Assembly (NCBI GenBank): GCA_964592425.1
Contig: CAZQCG010000021.1
Coordinates: forward strand, 18,401 to 82,400
Direction of reading: 5' to 3'
Origin: Viridilinea sp964592425
Lineage (GTDB): Bacteria; Chloroflexota; Chloroflexia; Chloroflexales; Chloroflexaceae
Length of the DNA: 64,000 bases
The notes beneath the pieces are model-generated. The model did not search any database, was not told the DNA's origin, and saw only the letters and a program-made list of their open reading frames with translations. The translations under genes were made by a program, and so were the position numbers. This document shows positions 16,875 to 25,397 of the stretch, in pieces. Every line of letters begins with the position of its first letter. The stretch's first letter is position 1.

Positions 16875-18113
16875 TTAAAAGCTCACTTCAATGATGGTAC
16901 GGGCGGTGCGATCCTGGAAGAAGCCTACGCCATCCTGGATCAGGCCCACATAGAAACTCATTTTCGTCTCGCGCCGCAGGATCTGCACCCGCCCGACGAT
17001 CTCAACTTCCTGGCCCGGGAGCAGCAGATCCTCAACCCCAGGGGTTGACCATGCTTCAGGCGGTTTTTCCGACAAGGCCCAGCGGAAGGGGTAACGCAGA
17101 GCCCCGCCGCCACTGTTGGCGTCCCAATCCATCCCGACGCGCCAGAAGCCGCCAGCCTGGGCGGTATAGCGCCCACCTTCAACCGAAGAGAAGACCTCGT
17201 CGGTGCTGTACTGGAAGCCGCTGGGTGGGCCATACGTGCGGATGGGCACGCTACCGGTATTGCGTACGCGCAGCGTGACGGTGATCACCTCGCCGAGCAT
17301 CACCTGTTGCGGGGCAATCCAGGCCGCAACGATGCGCGCCTCGGGCTGGCCAACCTGCTGGAGGGTGAGCGGGCCCTGACGCTGCACGATGTTGCCATGG
17401 TTATCGGCGGCACGCAGGGTGTAGGTGTAGACACCAGCCGGGAGTAGCGAACCATTGGGGCGTTTGCCGTTCCAGACCTGGTGCTGCTCGAAGGGCCCCT
17501 GCTCTTCGCGGGTGAGCACTGGGATGACCTCGCCCGTCGGTGCGGTAAGCTCAATATCGACCGTGACCGTGACCGGCAGGCGGTAGGTGAACTCGGCAAG
17601 ATCATCAATCGCGTCGGCGTTGGGTGAGATCACTGCCGGGGTAACGAGCAACTGCTCAATTGTCGGCATCGGCAGAGTTGCGCCAGCAATGATCAGCGGC
17701 AGGCGCTGCTCGGCCTGACGCCCCTCAGCATCAACCGCCTCAACCACGATCTGATAGTCACCCGGCGGCAGCATGCGCCGCAACACCAGCGGATCAGCGG
17801 TCGGCACTGTCCCATCGAAGCGCAGCACATAGGGTTCGCGACTGGCCGGACGTGGCTCGTCACGGCGCAGATCAAAACGCATACCGGCCTGGTCAAGCAC
17901 ATAGATTGCCACGTTCGCGTCGCGGCCCACTGCATAACTGATCGTCAGCGGCAGGTCGCTCTCGGCGGGGGCATAACTGGTAGCACTGGCGCTCACCTCG
18001 CCAAGCAGCGGGCCGGCGCTGCAGGCCGTTAGCAGCAAAGCGGCTCCCAACAGAATCAGGGGCAACAACAGCGTAGCGATAGGGCGGATGCGGCTTGTGA
18101 GCTTGTTTTGCAT
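16875..18113 (-). CDS. Lipoprotein with FlgD-like Ig domain
   Basis: The 412-residue protein begins with a signal peptide ending in a lipobox (LLTAC, Cys ~31), so it should be membrane-anchored outside the cell. The middle holds a FlgD-type Ig-like fold ('HQVWNGKRPNGSLLPAGVYTYTLRAADNHGN', ~215-245). A CARDB/BsuPI-like beta domain follows ('VMLGEVITVTLRVRNTGSVPIRTYGPPSGF'). Such domains usually mediate assembly or binding rather than catalysis. It is first in the operon with the FHA/C11 protease and the permease; a scaffold or substrate role for that protease is conceivable but untested. It is divergent from the metallophosphoesterase gene. Confidence 0.8.
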   Translation of the reverse strand: MQNKLTSRIRPIATLLLPLILLGAALLLTACSAGPLLGEVSASATSYAPAESDLPLTISYAVGRDANVAIYVLDQAGMRFDLRRDEPRPASREPYVLRFDGTVPTADPLVLRRMLPPGDYQIVVEAVDAEGRQAEQRLPLIIAGATLPMPTIEQLLVTPAVISPNADAIDDLAEFTYRLPVTVTVDIELTAPTGEVIPVLTREEQGPFEQHQVWNGKRPNGSLLPAGVYTYTLRAADNHGNIVQRQGPLTLQQVGQPEARIVAAWIAPQQVMLGEVITVTLRVRNTGSVPIRTYGPPSGFQYSTDEVFSSVEGGRYTAQAGGFWRVGMDWDANSGGGALRYPFRWALSEKPPEAWSTPGVEDLLLPGQEVEIVGRVQILRRETKMSFYVGLIQDGVGFFQDRTARTIIEVSF

Positions 18114-18219
18114 AACACAGGCATCCTACCAGGAGTTACACGGCCATGCAAACCTGCTGTTCTCTCGTGCAGACAGTGCTATCATAGGCACGGTTTCGCT
18201 GTCTGAAGGAGCACCACCC

Positions 18220-19614
18220 ATGGATAGAATGGTCTACGTGGTCAGTGATCTGCACCTGGGTCCGGGGTGGCTACTGGACGGTGAGCTTGACCGGCTCGAG
18301 GATTTCACCGCTGACGAGCAATTTGTGCGCTTCCTGAAGCAGATTGGCCCGCCCGGCCCGCCGGTCGAGTTGGTCATCGCTGGTGATTTTCTTGAGTTCT
18401 GCCAGACCTTGCCGGAGATCGGCCTGGCCTCACCGCAAGACGACCTTGGCTCTAGTGAGGCCGAGTCGCTCAGGCGGGCACGGGTCATCCTCGGCAGCTA
18501 TGAGCAGAGCCTCACCACCGGCCACCGTGCGGTCTTTGAGGGCCTACGGCGTTTTATGATGGAGGGCCACTCGATCACGATTATCGCTGGTAACCACGAC
18601 ATCGACCTGCTCTGGGACGGGGTCTGGGCGCTGCTCTTTGATACGATCTACCCGCCTGGTTCCTGCGGCGACCTGCGCCTGGTTGCCTATTGTCATACGA
18701 TTGGTCAGGGTCCTGCTGGGCGGGTCTATATCGAGCATGGCCACGAGTACGACCGGGCCAACCGCTTCGGCGAGATGATGAGCCAGCCCTTTGGCCTCGA
18801 CCGTTTCGGGGTGCGCCGCTTGAAGCGCTGCTGGGGCACGCTCTTTGTCGACAAGGTTTTCAATCAGCTTGAATACGAACGCTGGTTTATCGACAATGTC
18901 AAGCCCATCATGCGTGTGGTGCAGTTGGGCCTGCGCAACGACTTTCTTTTTACTGCCACGGCGATCGGCCTGGTCATCCGTTTCTTGCTGACCAGCGGGC
19001 TGCCGCCGCTGCTTGGTGCCTTCGGCGCTGAAGTGACTGGTGAGGCTGAGGATAGCGATCTGGCCCTGCTGCCTGGCATGATCAGCGACCCCGATCTGCA
19101 GGCGGCGGTTGCGGCCCAGTTGAAAGATCCAGCGACGCGGGCCGAGTTGGTGCGCACCCTGCGTGGTCCGGAGGATCTGCAGTTGAGTATGCTCTTGAGC
19201 GGGATGGCCACGCCGCTCTCCTTCGAGCCGATCGAGCAGCCGGAGCTGGTTGCTGGTGGCGAGGTACTGCTCGGCAGCGGCATGGCCGAAGATGCCTACC
19301 GTATGGCGGCCCGTGCGGTGCTTGAGGCCGATCCGACGATCAGCACCGTCGTGATGGGCCACACGCATACGGCCATCGACGGCTACATTGATCCGCTCAC
19401 TCTGCCCGATGGCCGTACCGGCTACTATTTCAATGCAGGTACCTGGACACAACACCTGCGTGACGATGGTCAGCGCAGTTACACCTGGGCCGAGATCGGT
19501 GATCCAGACAACTACACGACGCTCTTCAGCTATGTGCGCCTGGAGCCCGATGCGCAAGGAGCCTACCGGGCCACTCTCTGTAGCTGGCTGGCCGATGATT
19601 GTGTTTCAGGGTAG
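18220..19614 (+). CDS. Calcineurin-like metallophosphoesterase
   Basis: The 464-residue protein carries the full metallophosphoesterase motif set: SDLHLG (~9), GDFLEF (~52), GNHD (~126), an 'IEHGHEYD' histidine motif (~168) and GHTH (~384). These form a two-metal centre that hydrolyses phosphoesters. It is longer than LpxH-type enzymes because of a ~150-residue insertion, partly hydrophobic ('NDFLFTATAIGLVIRFLLTSGLPPLL'), before the last motif. The ATG at 18220 is chosen for its AAGGAG 8 bases upstream; an upstream in-frame extension has no domain. The next gene starts 3 bp after its stop. The substrate cannot be inferred. Confidence 0.88.
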   Translation: MDRMVYVVSDLHLGPGWLLDGELDRLEDFTADEQFVRFLKQIGPPGPPVELVIAGDFLEFCQTLPEIGLASPQDDLGSSEAESLRRARVILGSYEQSLTTGHRAVFEGLRRFMMEGHSITIIAGNHDIDLLWDGVWALLFDTIYPPGSCGDLRLVAYCHTIGQGPAGRVYIEHGHEYDRANRFGEMMSQPFGLDRFGVRRLKRCWGTLFVDKVFNQLEYERWFIDNVKPIMRVVQLGLRNDFLFTATAIGLVIRFLLTSGLPPLLGAFGAEVTGEAEDSDLALLPGMISDPDLQAAVAAQLKDPATRAELVRTLRGPEDLQLSMLLSGMATPLSFEPIEQPELVAGGEVLLGSGMAEDAYRMAARAVLEADPTISTVVMGHTHTAIDGYIDPLTLPDGRTGYYFNAGTWTQHLRDDGQRSYTWAEIGDPDNYTTLFSYVRLEPDAQGAYRATLCSWLADDCVSG

Positions 19615-19616
19615 CT

Positions 19617-20732
19617 ATGCACATTCTGCAGATCTACAAAGACTACCCGCCGGTACTCGGCGGCATCGAAGTTCATCTGGCGATGCTGGCCGAGGGGCTG
19701 GTTGCCCGTGGTCATCAGGTGACGGTGCTCTACAGTAGCAAGAGTCGGCATATGTTCGTTAGCGAACGCCATGGTGTACGTCTGGTACAGGCCGGGCGTC
19801 TGGCAACGGTCGCCTCGACGCCCCTCAGCCCGGCACTGCCACTGCTGCTGGCCCGTGAGCGGCCCGACCTGATCCACCTGCACCACCCGTACCCTCCGGG
19901 TGACATGGCGGTGCTGCTGGCGGGCAGGCGTATTCCCCTGGTCGTCACCTATCACAGCGATATTGTCCGCCAGCGTGTGCTCGGGCTCCTGGTGGCTCCC
20001 CTGATCCGGCACACCCTGCGCAGGGCGGCACGGGTGATTGCGACAAGCCCGGCCTATATTCGCTCGTCACCCTTCCTGGCTCCGGTAGCCTCGCGCTGCC
20101 GGGTTGTCCCTTCGAGCGTATCGATTGAGCATTTTGCCCAGGCTGATCCCGTCCGGGTGGCGGCGATCCGCCGCCGCTATCCTGGCCCGATTGTGCTTTT
20201 CGTTGGCCGCCTGCGTTATTACAAAGGCGCTGATCGTCTGGTGCGGGCCATGGCTGATGTGCCCGGCCATGCCGTCTTTGTCGGTGGTGATGCCACTGTC
20301 CGCCGCGCCGACCTGGCGGCCATGGCGGCGCAGCTTGGGCTTGAGGCAAGGGTACATCTTGTTGGCGAGCAGGAAGATGCTGAGTTGCGGGCCTTCTATC
20401 ACGCCGCCAGCGTCTTTGTGCTGCCCTCGATCGAGCGTAGCGAGGCCCTGGGTCTGGCTCAGGTCGAAGCCCAGGCGGCCGGGCTGCCAATTGTCTGCAC
20501 CGAGTTGGGTACCGGCACCAGCTATGTCACACGCCATGGGCAGACCGGCTTTGTTGTCCCACCCGACGATGTTGCCGCCCTGGCGCGTGCTCTGCGGGTG
20601 CTGCTGGCCAACCCCGAGCTGGCGCGGAGGTTTGGCGCGGCGGGTTATGCCCGTGCCCGTGCCGAGTTCAGCCTTGAACGCATGCTTGATCGCATCGAAG
20701 CCGTCTATGCGGAGGCTGTCCGGGGTGATTAA
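19617..20732 (+). CDS. GT4-family glycosyltransferase
   Basis: The 371-residue, two-Rossmann-domain (GT-B) protein shows the GT4 features. The N-terminal 'YPPVLGGIEVHLAMLAEGLVARGHQVTVL' is the acceptor-side loop. 'ILFVGRLRYYKGADRLVRAMA' is present as 'IVLFVGRLRYYKGADRLVRA'. The donor-binding 'ERSEALGLAQVEAQAAGLPIV' contains the EX7E motif. It transfers a sugar from a nucleotide donor to a lipid, protein or polysaccharide acceptor at the inner membrane face. The ATG at 19617 lies 3 bp after the metallophosphoesterase stop, indicating co-transcription. Donor and acceptor are unknown. Confidence 0.92.
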   Translation: MHILQIYKDYPPVLGGIEVHLAMLAEGLVARGHQVTVLYSSKSRHMFVSERHGVRLVQAGRLATVASTPLSPALPLLLARERPDLIHLHHPYPPGDMAVLLAGRRIPLVVTYHSDIVRQRVLGLLVAPLIRHTLRRAARVIATSPAYIRSSPFLAPVASRCRVVPSSVSIEHFAQADPVRVAAIRRRYPGPIVLFVGRLRYYKGADRLVRAMADVPGHAVFVGGDATVRRADLAAMAAQLGLEARVHLVGEQEDAELRAFYHAASVFVLPSIERSEALGLAQVEAQAAGLPIVCTELGTGTSYVTRHGQTGFVVPPDDVAALARALRVLLANPELARRFGAAGYARARAEFSLERMLDRIEAVYAEAVRGD

Positions 20733-20760
20733 CCGGTGACGAGTGATAGTGCCACACTGC

Positions 20761-21381
20761 TCACTTGCGCAGGGCCTGCTCAATCTTCTCGTTGAGGCGT
20801 CGATCAGCCTCATCAAGGGAAGTGGCAGCGGCAACCGATTGGCGCCGACCCTGCGACTGTTGCAGGCCAGCACGCGCCGAGCGTAGCAAAATAACTCCGC
20901 CGGTTGTGGCGAGCAGGCCCAGCATAAAGAGCGGCAGCCAGGCTAACAGCAGACGTGCGAGGCTGGCGTCGGCAAGCCAGCCACTGACGGGTGGGCCAGC
21001 CCAGATCTGCACGGCATAGCGCAGCAGAAAGCCACTGATCACGGCCCCGTTGAGTGCGCCGAGCAAGCCACCGAGTACCCGCTCAAGCAAGCCGGGGTAG
21101 CTCTCGGGGCCGTCGGGCGGCAAGAGCACCGCGCCAGCATAACCGATTACACCAATGGTGAGCAGGAAGCTCAGACTGAGGATGGCAAAGGCAGGTAGGG
21201 CCGGACTCTCGGCGCTGATGGTTGTTTGCACCCAGGCCTCCAGTGGCTCACGCCAGAGCTCGGCACTGATGGCGGCCAGCAGGGTGCCTGCGAGCGCCAC
21301 CAGACCGGGCCGCACGCCACGCAGGGTGCCCAACAGCGCCAGCAACACAATCAACAGTGCCAGAATCATTGTCAGAAACAT
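20761..21381 (-). CDS. CvpA-like membrane protein
   Basis: The 206-residue protein has four or five predicted membrane helices in the first ~165 residues. A Gly-rich 'GLLERVLGGLLGALNGAVISGFLLRY' segment resembles the CvpA family signature (G-x-x-R-x-x-G-x-x-x-G). A basic, charged cytoplasmic tail ('SLDEADRRLNEKIEQALRK') follows. CvpA proteins are linked to colicin V production and envelope homeostasis. It is alone on the minus strand between the GT4 gene (convergent) and gap (divergent). Family membership is likely but not certain. Confidence 0.7.
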   Translation of the reverse strand: MFLTMILALLIVLLALLGTLRGVRPGLVALAGTLLAAISAELWREPLEAWVQTTISAESPALPAFAILSLSFLLTIGVIGYAGAVLLPPDGPESYPGLLERVLGGLLGALNGAVISGFLLRYAVQIWAGPPVSGWLADASLARLLLAWLPLFMLGLLATTGGVILLRSARAGLQQSQGRRQSVAAATSLDEADRRLNEKIEQALRK

Positions 21382-21430
21382 AAGGCCTCCTCGATACTGC
21401 TTTCACGCATATAATTCTTCGCGCAAAGCA

Positions 21431-21439
21431 TGTTATAAT
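21431..21439 (+). promoter_or_regulatory. Extended -10 promoter of gap
   Basis: TG-T-TATAAT (21431-21439) is a perfect extended -10 element. No good -35 is found 17 bp upstream, as expected for extended -10 promoters. It predicts a start near 21446 and a ~120-nt leader before the GAPDH gene. Confidence 0.6.
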
Positions 21440-21564
21440 ACCGCCCGTGCTGACCGACGCGCCGCAGGCCACGCAGCCGACAGCAGCGGTGCCTGAATCT
21501 GCCCATAGGCGGGCAAATGGTGGTCGCGCACGCGTGAACCTCGAATGGGAAGGAGGCCCTACCC

Positions 21565-22590
21565 ATGGTGCGTATCGGGATCAACGGCTTCGGCCGGATC
21601 GGGCGGCAGAGCTTCAAGGCGATGCTTGAGTACCACCCGGATGAATTCGAGATCGTTGCGATCAACGACCTGACTGACAATGATACCCTGGCTCACTTGC
21701 TGCGTTACGATTCGACCTATGGTCCTTTTGATGGTGAAGTAACTGCCACTGGGGACAAACTGATCGTCGATTACGACGATGTCCACTACGAGATTGCCGC
21801 TCTGGCTGAGCGTGACCCCGCCAAGCTGCCCTGGAAAGATCTGGGCGTCGATATCGTGATCGAGTCGACCGGTCGTTTCACCGAGGCCGAAAAAGCCAAG
21901 GCCCACCTGCAGGCCGGTGCGAAGAAAGTACTGATCAGTGCCCCCGCCAAGGGCGAGGATATTACGATCTGCCTGGGGGTCAACGAGTCCTCCTACGACC
22001 ACGAGAAGCACCACGTCATCTCGAATGCCTCTTGCACCACCAACTGTCTTGCCCCGGTCGCCAAGGTGCTCAATGACCGCTTCGGCATTCAGCGCGGCCT
22101 GATGACCACCATCCATGCCTACACCATGGATCAGAACCTGCAGGACAACGTCCACAAGGATCTGCGCCGGGCTCGTGCCGCCGCCATCAACATGGTCCCA
22201 ACCACTACTGGCGCGGCCAAGGCGGTAGCCCTGGTCATTCCCGAACTGAAGGGCAAGTTCCACGGCTACGCCGTGCGTGTACCTACCGCTACCGTCTCGA
22301 TGGTGGACTTTGCCGTAATCCTCAACAAACCGACCACCGTTGAAGAGATCAACAATGCCTTCCGTGAGGCTGCCGAGAGCGAGGAGCTTGAGGGCATCCT
22401 CGGTGTCAGCGACGAAGAGTTGGTCAGCAGCGATTTCATCGGCACTACCTTCAGTAGTGTGGTTGACCTGCCCCTGACCCACAATATGGGCGGTGACTTC
22501 TTCAAGGTCATCACCTGGTACGACAACGAGTGGGGCTACTCGGTGCGGGTCTCCGACCTGGTTGCCTACATGGCCGATCACTTCAGTTGA
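21565..22590 (+). CDS. gap: Glyceraldehyde-3-phosphate dehydrogenase, type I
   Basis: The 341 residues match GAPDH throughout. The NAD site is 'VRIGINGFGRIGR' (residues 2-14), with Asp in 'INDL' that normally selects NAD over NADP. The catalytic Cys lies in 'SNASCTTNCLAP' (~157), the catalytic His in 'TTIHAYTMDQ' (~184), and the C-terminal 'WYDNEWGYSVRV'. It oxidises and phosphorylates glyceraldehyde 3-phosphate to 1,3-bisphosphoglycerate. The ATG has AAGGAGG upstream at good spacing. It is followed by a hairpin terminator; no pgk is adjacent, so it appears monocistronic. Confidence 0.98.
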   Translation: MVRIGINGFGRIGRQSFKAMLEYHPDEFEIVAINDLTDNDTLAHLLRYDSTYGPFDGEVTATGDKLIVDYDDVHYEIAALAERDPAKLPWKDLGVDIVIESTGRFTEAEKAKAHLQAGAKKVLISAPAKGEDITICLGVNESSYDHEKHHVISNASCTTNCLAPVAKVLNDRFGIQRGLMTTIHAYTMDQNLQDNVHKDLRRARAAAINMVPTTTGAAKAVALVIPELKGKFHGYAVRVPTATVSMVDFAVILNKPTTVEEINNAFREAAESEELEGILGVSDEELVSSDFIGTTFSSVVDLPLTHNMGGDFFKVITWYDNEWGYSVRVSDLVAYMADHFS

Positions 22591-22622
22591 TCACTGGTTA
22601 ACGGCCGATCCCGCCACTTATC

Positions 22623-22654
22623 ACAAGGGTGCAGCTTGTTGCTGCACCCTTTGT
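22623..22654 (+). terminator. Terminator of gap
   Basis: An 11-bp perfect stem (AAGGGTGCAGC / GCTGCACCCTT) with a 5-nt loop, then a T-rich run, 35 bp past the GAPDH stop and before the convergent zinc-finger gene. Confidence 0.85.
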
Positions 22655-22672
22655 GGTCTTGTACAGATGAGT

Positions 22673-23056
22673 CTACAACAGCGGAAGGACAAGCGGCCCA
22701 CGCAAACCAAAAGCATCGTCTGACGCCCCGGCCCGCTCCAGCAGGGCCAGTTCGGCGCTACAGTGGGGGCAGAGAGCCAGGTGATGAGTCACGAAAGCCC
22801 GCTGGTAGGGGTCAAGTAACCCCTGGCTGTAGTCAACCAGCAGGTCACTGGACGGGCAGTGCAGCCGGTAGAGGCGGTGGAGCAGGCGTACCTGAAATGA
22901 GCGGATCTGGGCGACGATGCTGGCGCAGTGGGGACACTGTTCCAGGTGAGCCAGGGTCGCCGCGTCGGCTTCACTATCGGCGGCAGCGATCAGTGCCGCT
23001 ACACCCGGCGCCGGAGGCATCGTACAGCCCTCCTCCCAGCGCTCCTGATTACTCAT
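22673..23056 (-). CDS. Small double zinc-finger, anti-sigma-like protein
   Basis: The 127-residue protein has two anti-sigma-type zinc motifs of the HxxxCxxC form: HLEQCPHC (~residue 38-45) and HHLALCPHC (~90-98). The start at 23056 (MSNQERWEEG) is set by AGGAGC upstream. It has no membrane helix, unlike classic ECF anti-sigma factors, so it would act as a soluble ZAS-type regulator. It lies ~250 bp downstream of a divergent sigma-70-like gene on the same strand, with a strong hairpin in between. That partnership is inferred from position and the motif. Confidence 0.72.
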   Translation of the reverse strand: MSNQERWEEGCTMPPAPGVAALIAAADSEADAATLAHLEQCPHCASIVAQIRSFQVRLLHRLYRLHCPSSDLLVDYSQGLLDPYQRAFVTHHLALCPHCSAELALLERAGASDDAFGLRGPLVLPLL

Positions 23057-23244
23057 AGCTGCGTGCTCCTGGCTTTGCAGCCGGTCTGGACACGTTTCGT
23101 ATATTAAGAAACGCCTGCTTACGCGAAATTCACGCATTATTATAATTGGTAGTATAAGTCCCGCATAGGCCCCTAGAAGGGGTATCTTGACTTTCCGTAA
23201 AGGGTGCGGGTTTCCGCAGCTGAAGGCAAGTACCTATGATCAAC

Positions 23245-23274
23245 AGAGGGGCATCCCTACAGGGATGCCCCTCT
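23245..23274. terminator. Strong hairpin between sigma-like gene and zinc-finger gene
   Basis: 14-bp perfect inverted repeat (23245-23258 / 23261-23274) with only two unpaired central bases, 31 bp past the sigma-like stop. There is no clear T-run on the minus strand. It probably attenuates or ends transcription before the zinc-finger gene, which has its own TATAAT-like -10 at 23144-23139. Confidence 0.65.
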
Positions 23275-23304
23275 TCGTAAGAGCCTGCTTGCCCGAGCTA
23301 GCGC

Positions 23305-24081
23305 TTAGGCAGCGATCAGTTGGCGCAGTTGCGGGTTGCGGCTCAGGCGACCCAGCACATTGCGCTTGATATTGTAGACATCGTTGACGTTGCTGAAGAG
23401 CTCAGTACGCTGGGCATAGATCGCCCGTGGGGTGAGGCCGAGGACGAACGAAGCATAGATTACGAACCGTTCCACTTCGTTATGTAGCTGGGCATTGATA
23501 AAGTGCCAGAACTCTTCACGATCAACCCGGCTGACGGCCTCTTCGTCGGGAGCGGTTTGCGGCACATGCGTGCCGTTGATAGCCTCTTCGGGCAGCATCT
23601 CCGACCATGACTGAGCGCGAACGCTGTCGATCACCACGCTGGTGGCACAGAGTTGCAGGTACTGGAGGAGCGAGGCCAGGGAGGGAAAGGAAGTAAAGCG
23701 TTCGGCGGTAATCGCCCGCCAGAACTTGGTGAAGGCCCCCACCACAAAGTACTCGCTGCTCTCGCCGCTGCTTGCGAAGGCCCCACTACGGCGGATCCAG
23801 CCCTCAACCAGGCTGCTGTAGTGCTGGTAGAGCTGGGCCCAGGCGGCTTCGTCACGTTCAACCAGGGCTCGGCGGAAGAGCTCGTAGCTGAAGCAGGTAT
23901 CGTGCTGCTGGCCACGGTAAAAACGCTCACTCTCGGTTGCGCAGCGTTGCACCAGCATGGTCAGATCCATCTGGGCCAGCGTGATCGCGTCGAGCGGCGT
24001 TTCCGGCTCGCGCTGCTGCCGAGGTCGTGGCGCAATACCTCCAGGGTTGCGGGGGAGTCGCTCGATTGGCTGCGTGATCAT
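23305..24081 (-). CDS. Divergent sigma-70 family (ECF-like) RNA polymerase sigma factor
   Basis: The 258-residue protein has a recognisable sigma region 2 ('FRRALVERDEAAWAQLYQHYSSLVEGWIRR...FTKFWRAITAERFTSFPSLASLLQYLQLCATSVVIDSVRAQ', ~75-185). Its C-terminal segment is in the position of region 4 ('VERFVIYASFVLGLTPRAIYAQRTELFSNVNDVYNIKRNVLGRL'), unlike standard ECF region 4. The ~65-residue N-terminal extension is Pro/Arg-rich. It would direct polymerase to a special promoter set. The ATG at 24081 has GAGGAGG just upstream. The neighbouring zinc-finger gene is the likely antagonist. The targets cannot be deduced. Confidence 0.75.
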   Translation of the reverse strand: MITQPIERLPRNPGGIAPRPRQQREPETPLDAITLAQMDLTMLVQRCATESERFYRGQQHDTCFSYELFRRALVERDEAAWAQLYQHYSSLVEGWIRRSGAFASSGESSEYFVVGAFTKFWRAITAERFTSFPSLASLLQYLQLCATSVVIDSVRAQSWSEMLPEEAINGTHVPQTAPDEEAVSRVDREEFWHFINAQLHNEVERFVIYASFVLGLTPRAIYAQRTELFSNVNDVYNIKRNVLGRLSRNPQLRQLIAA

Positions 24082-24466
24082 AGCCTCCTCAACTCTCTCG
24101 CTGCGGGCGGCCTGTTGGAAGCGACTCCTAAAACGATTTCGGGAGGGTGCTGCTTCAATGATGACAGGCTGCGAGTCGGCAAGCTGCTGGGGCGCAAAGC
24201 CCCTCCGGTCGTCTTAGGCTGATTCTAGACCTTTGACAACCCGCTGAGAAGGTTGTGTGATGATCAAATGATGACAACTGGGCGACGAATGTGGGTCGTA
24301 GGGCTTGGAGGTAAGGCGAGGAGAAGGACGGACAGCTGCCAGCTGTTGTCTGTGGTGTTAGGCAAGGGATGTATGGTCGTCGGGCCTACCATTCACGGAG
24401 TGATGTGGTGCAGGCTGACGTATGCTTGCTTCCTATAACGGGGTGGGCCACCGTTTTTGCGTGGGC
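24082..24466. other. 385-bp gene-free stretch upstream of the divergent sigma gene
   Basis: No supported gene. It holds a tight GGGGC-5nt-GCCCC hairpin (24189-24203) in the sigma gene's presumed leader. A small dyad ACAACC-N9-GGTTGT (24236-24256) could be an operator. The 24260-24466 part shows nothing recognisable apart from being downstream of the RskA-like gene. Confidence 0.5.
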
Positions 24467-25384
24467 TCAGAGTGAGCCAGCCAGCACAACGGCAGTGCTG
24501 GGGGTGGGGCTACCGCCAACAGGTTCGACCGTTACCATCACCTCGCGGAAGGCATTGACTTCACGGGGTGCCTCGACCAGCAGGCGGGCCATCCCGCTCG
24601 GATCACCGTCGAAGGTGCCTGCGGCAACCTGGTTGCGCTCATCGGCAAGCCAGAACTGGTAGATCTGGCCGGGGGCGAGCTCGGGCAGGCCGCTGAAGAG
24701 AACGACGGCACTCTTCACGCCGGGGTACATATACATTTCGCCGCGGGTCTGGGCTGCGCTATCGGCGGGCAGCAGCGTACGGGTGGCCACACCGGGTGCG
24801 CTGACAAAGGCGATCACATCCTCATCGTGGGCCAGCCTGGTACTGATCTGGTTGAAGCGTGCTTCGCTTGCGTTCAGACGTGTCCCGACTGCGGCGATCT
24901 GGCGTTCACCGGCGACAAGCTGGTCGGCGAGGCTGGCCTGGCTGCGCTCACTCTCGCTGATGCGCTGTTCGACAGAGGCCAGGCTGGAGCGCAATTCGTC
25001 GTTGGCCAGCTCAAGGCGGTTGAGCCCGGCAGAGAGGTTTAGGGTAAGGCCACCCAGGATGAGTACCAGGGTGGCCAGGAAGGCGATAGCCAGCGTGGCG
25101 GGATGCTTGAAGAGGCGGCGGGGAGCAGGGTGCGTTACGGGTGTAACGGCAGGTGGCTGCGTGGCTGCAAGACGAGCAAAGAGACGGGTTCGCACATGAT
25201 CAGGCGGCTCGGCAACAGGCAGGCTGTAGGGCAGCCAGCCGACCGCTTCACGGAGCTGCTGGAGTTGCGCCTGATGCTCAGGTGATTCGGCGAGCAGTGC
25301 CTCGACCCCGTGACGATCCTCTGGGTCAAGGGCACCAAGGGCATACGCGGCCAGATCGGCTGCACGATGATCCTGATCCTGCAT
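24467..25384 (-). CDS. Anti-sigma factor, RskA family
   Basis: The 305-residue protein starts with a helical anti-sigma domain ('HRAADLAAYALGALDPEDRHGVEALLAESPEHQAQL', residues 6-45). One membrane helix (~98-120) follows, then a coiled coil (~125-195; heptads around 'LELANDELRSSLASVEQRISESE') and the C-terminal RskA domain ('MYMYPGVKSAVVLFSGLPELAPGQIYQFWLADERNQVAAGTF'). RskA proteins hold an ECF sigma factor at the membrane until regulated proteolysis releases it. The partner is the ECF gene 13 bp upstream in the same operon. The extended external coiled coil is longer than in mycobacterial RskA. Confidence 0.9.
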   Translation of the reverse strand: MQDQDHRAADLAAYALGALDPEDRHGVEALLAESPEHQAQLQQLREAVGWLPYSLPVAEPPDHVRTRLFARLAATQPPAVTPVTHPAPRRLFKHPATLAIAFLATLVLILGGLTLNLSAGLNRLELANDELRSSLASVEQRISESERSQASLADQLVAGERQIAAVGTRLNASEARFNQISTRLAHDEDVIAFVSAPGVATRTLLPADSAAQTRGEMYMYPGVKSAVVLFSGLPELAPGQIYQFWLADERNQVAAGTFDGDPSGMARLLVEAPREVNAFREVMVTVEPVGGSPTPSTAVVLAGSL

Positions 25385-25397
25385 AGTCTGCTACGTT

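Noticed and set aside
24183..24217. GGGGCGCAAAGCCCCTCCGG resembles the core of a cyclic-di-GMP-I riboswitch on the plus strand
   Set aside because: The other conserved helix and tetraloop are not found and no plus-strand gene follows; on the minus strand it is just a short hairpin.
24253..24466. Short plus-strand frames in the gap before the RskA-like gene
   Set aside because: No ribosome site, no similarity to known proteins, and partly antisense to the anti-sigma gene.
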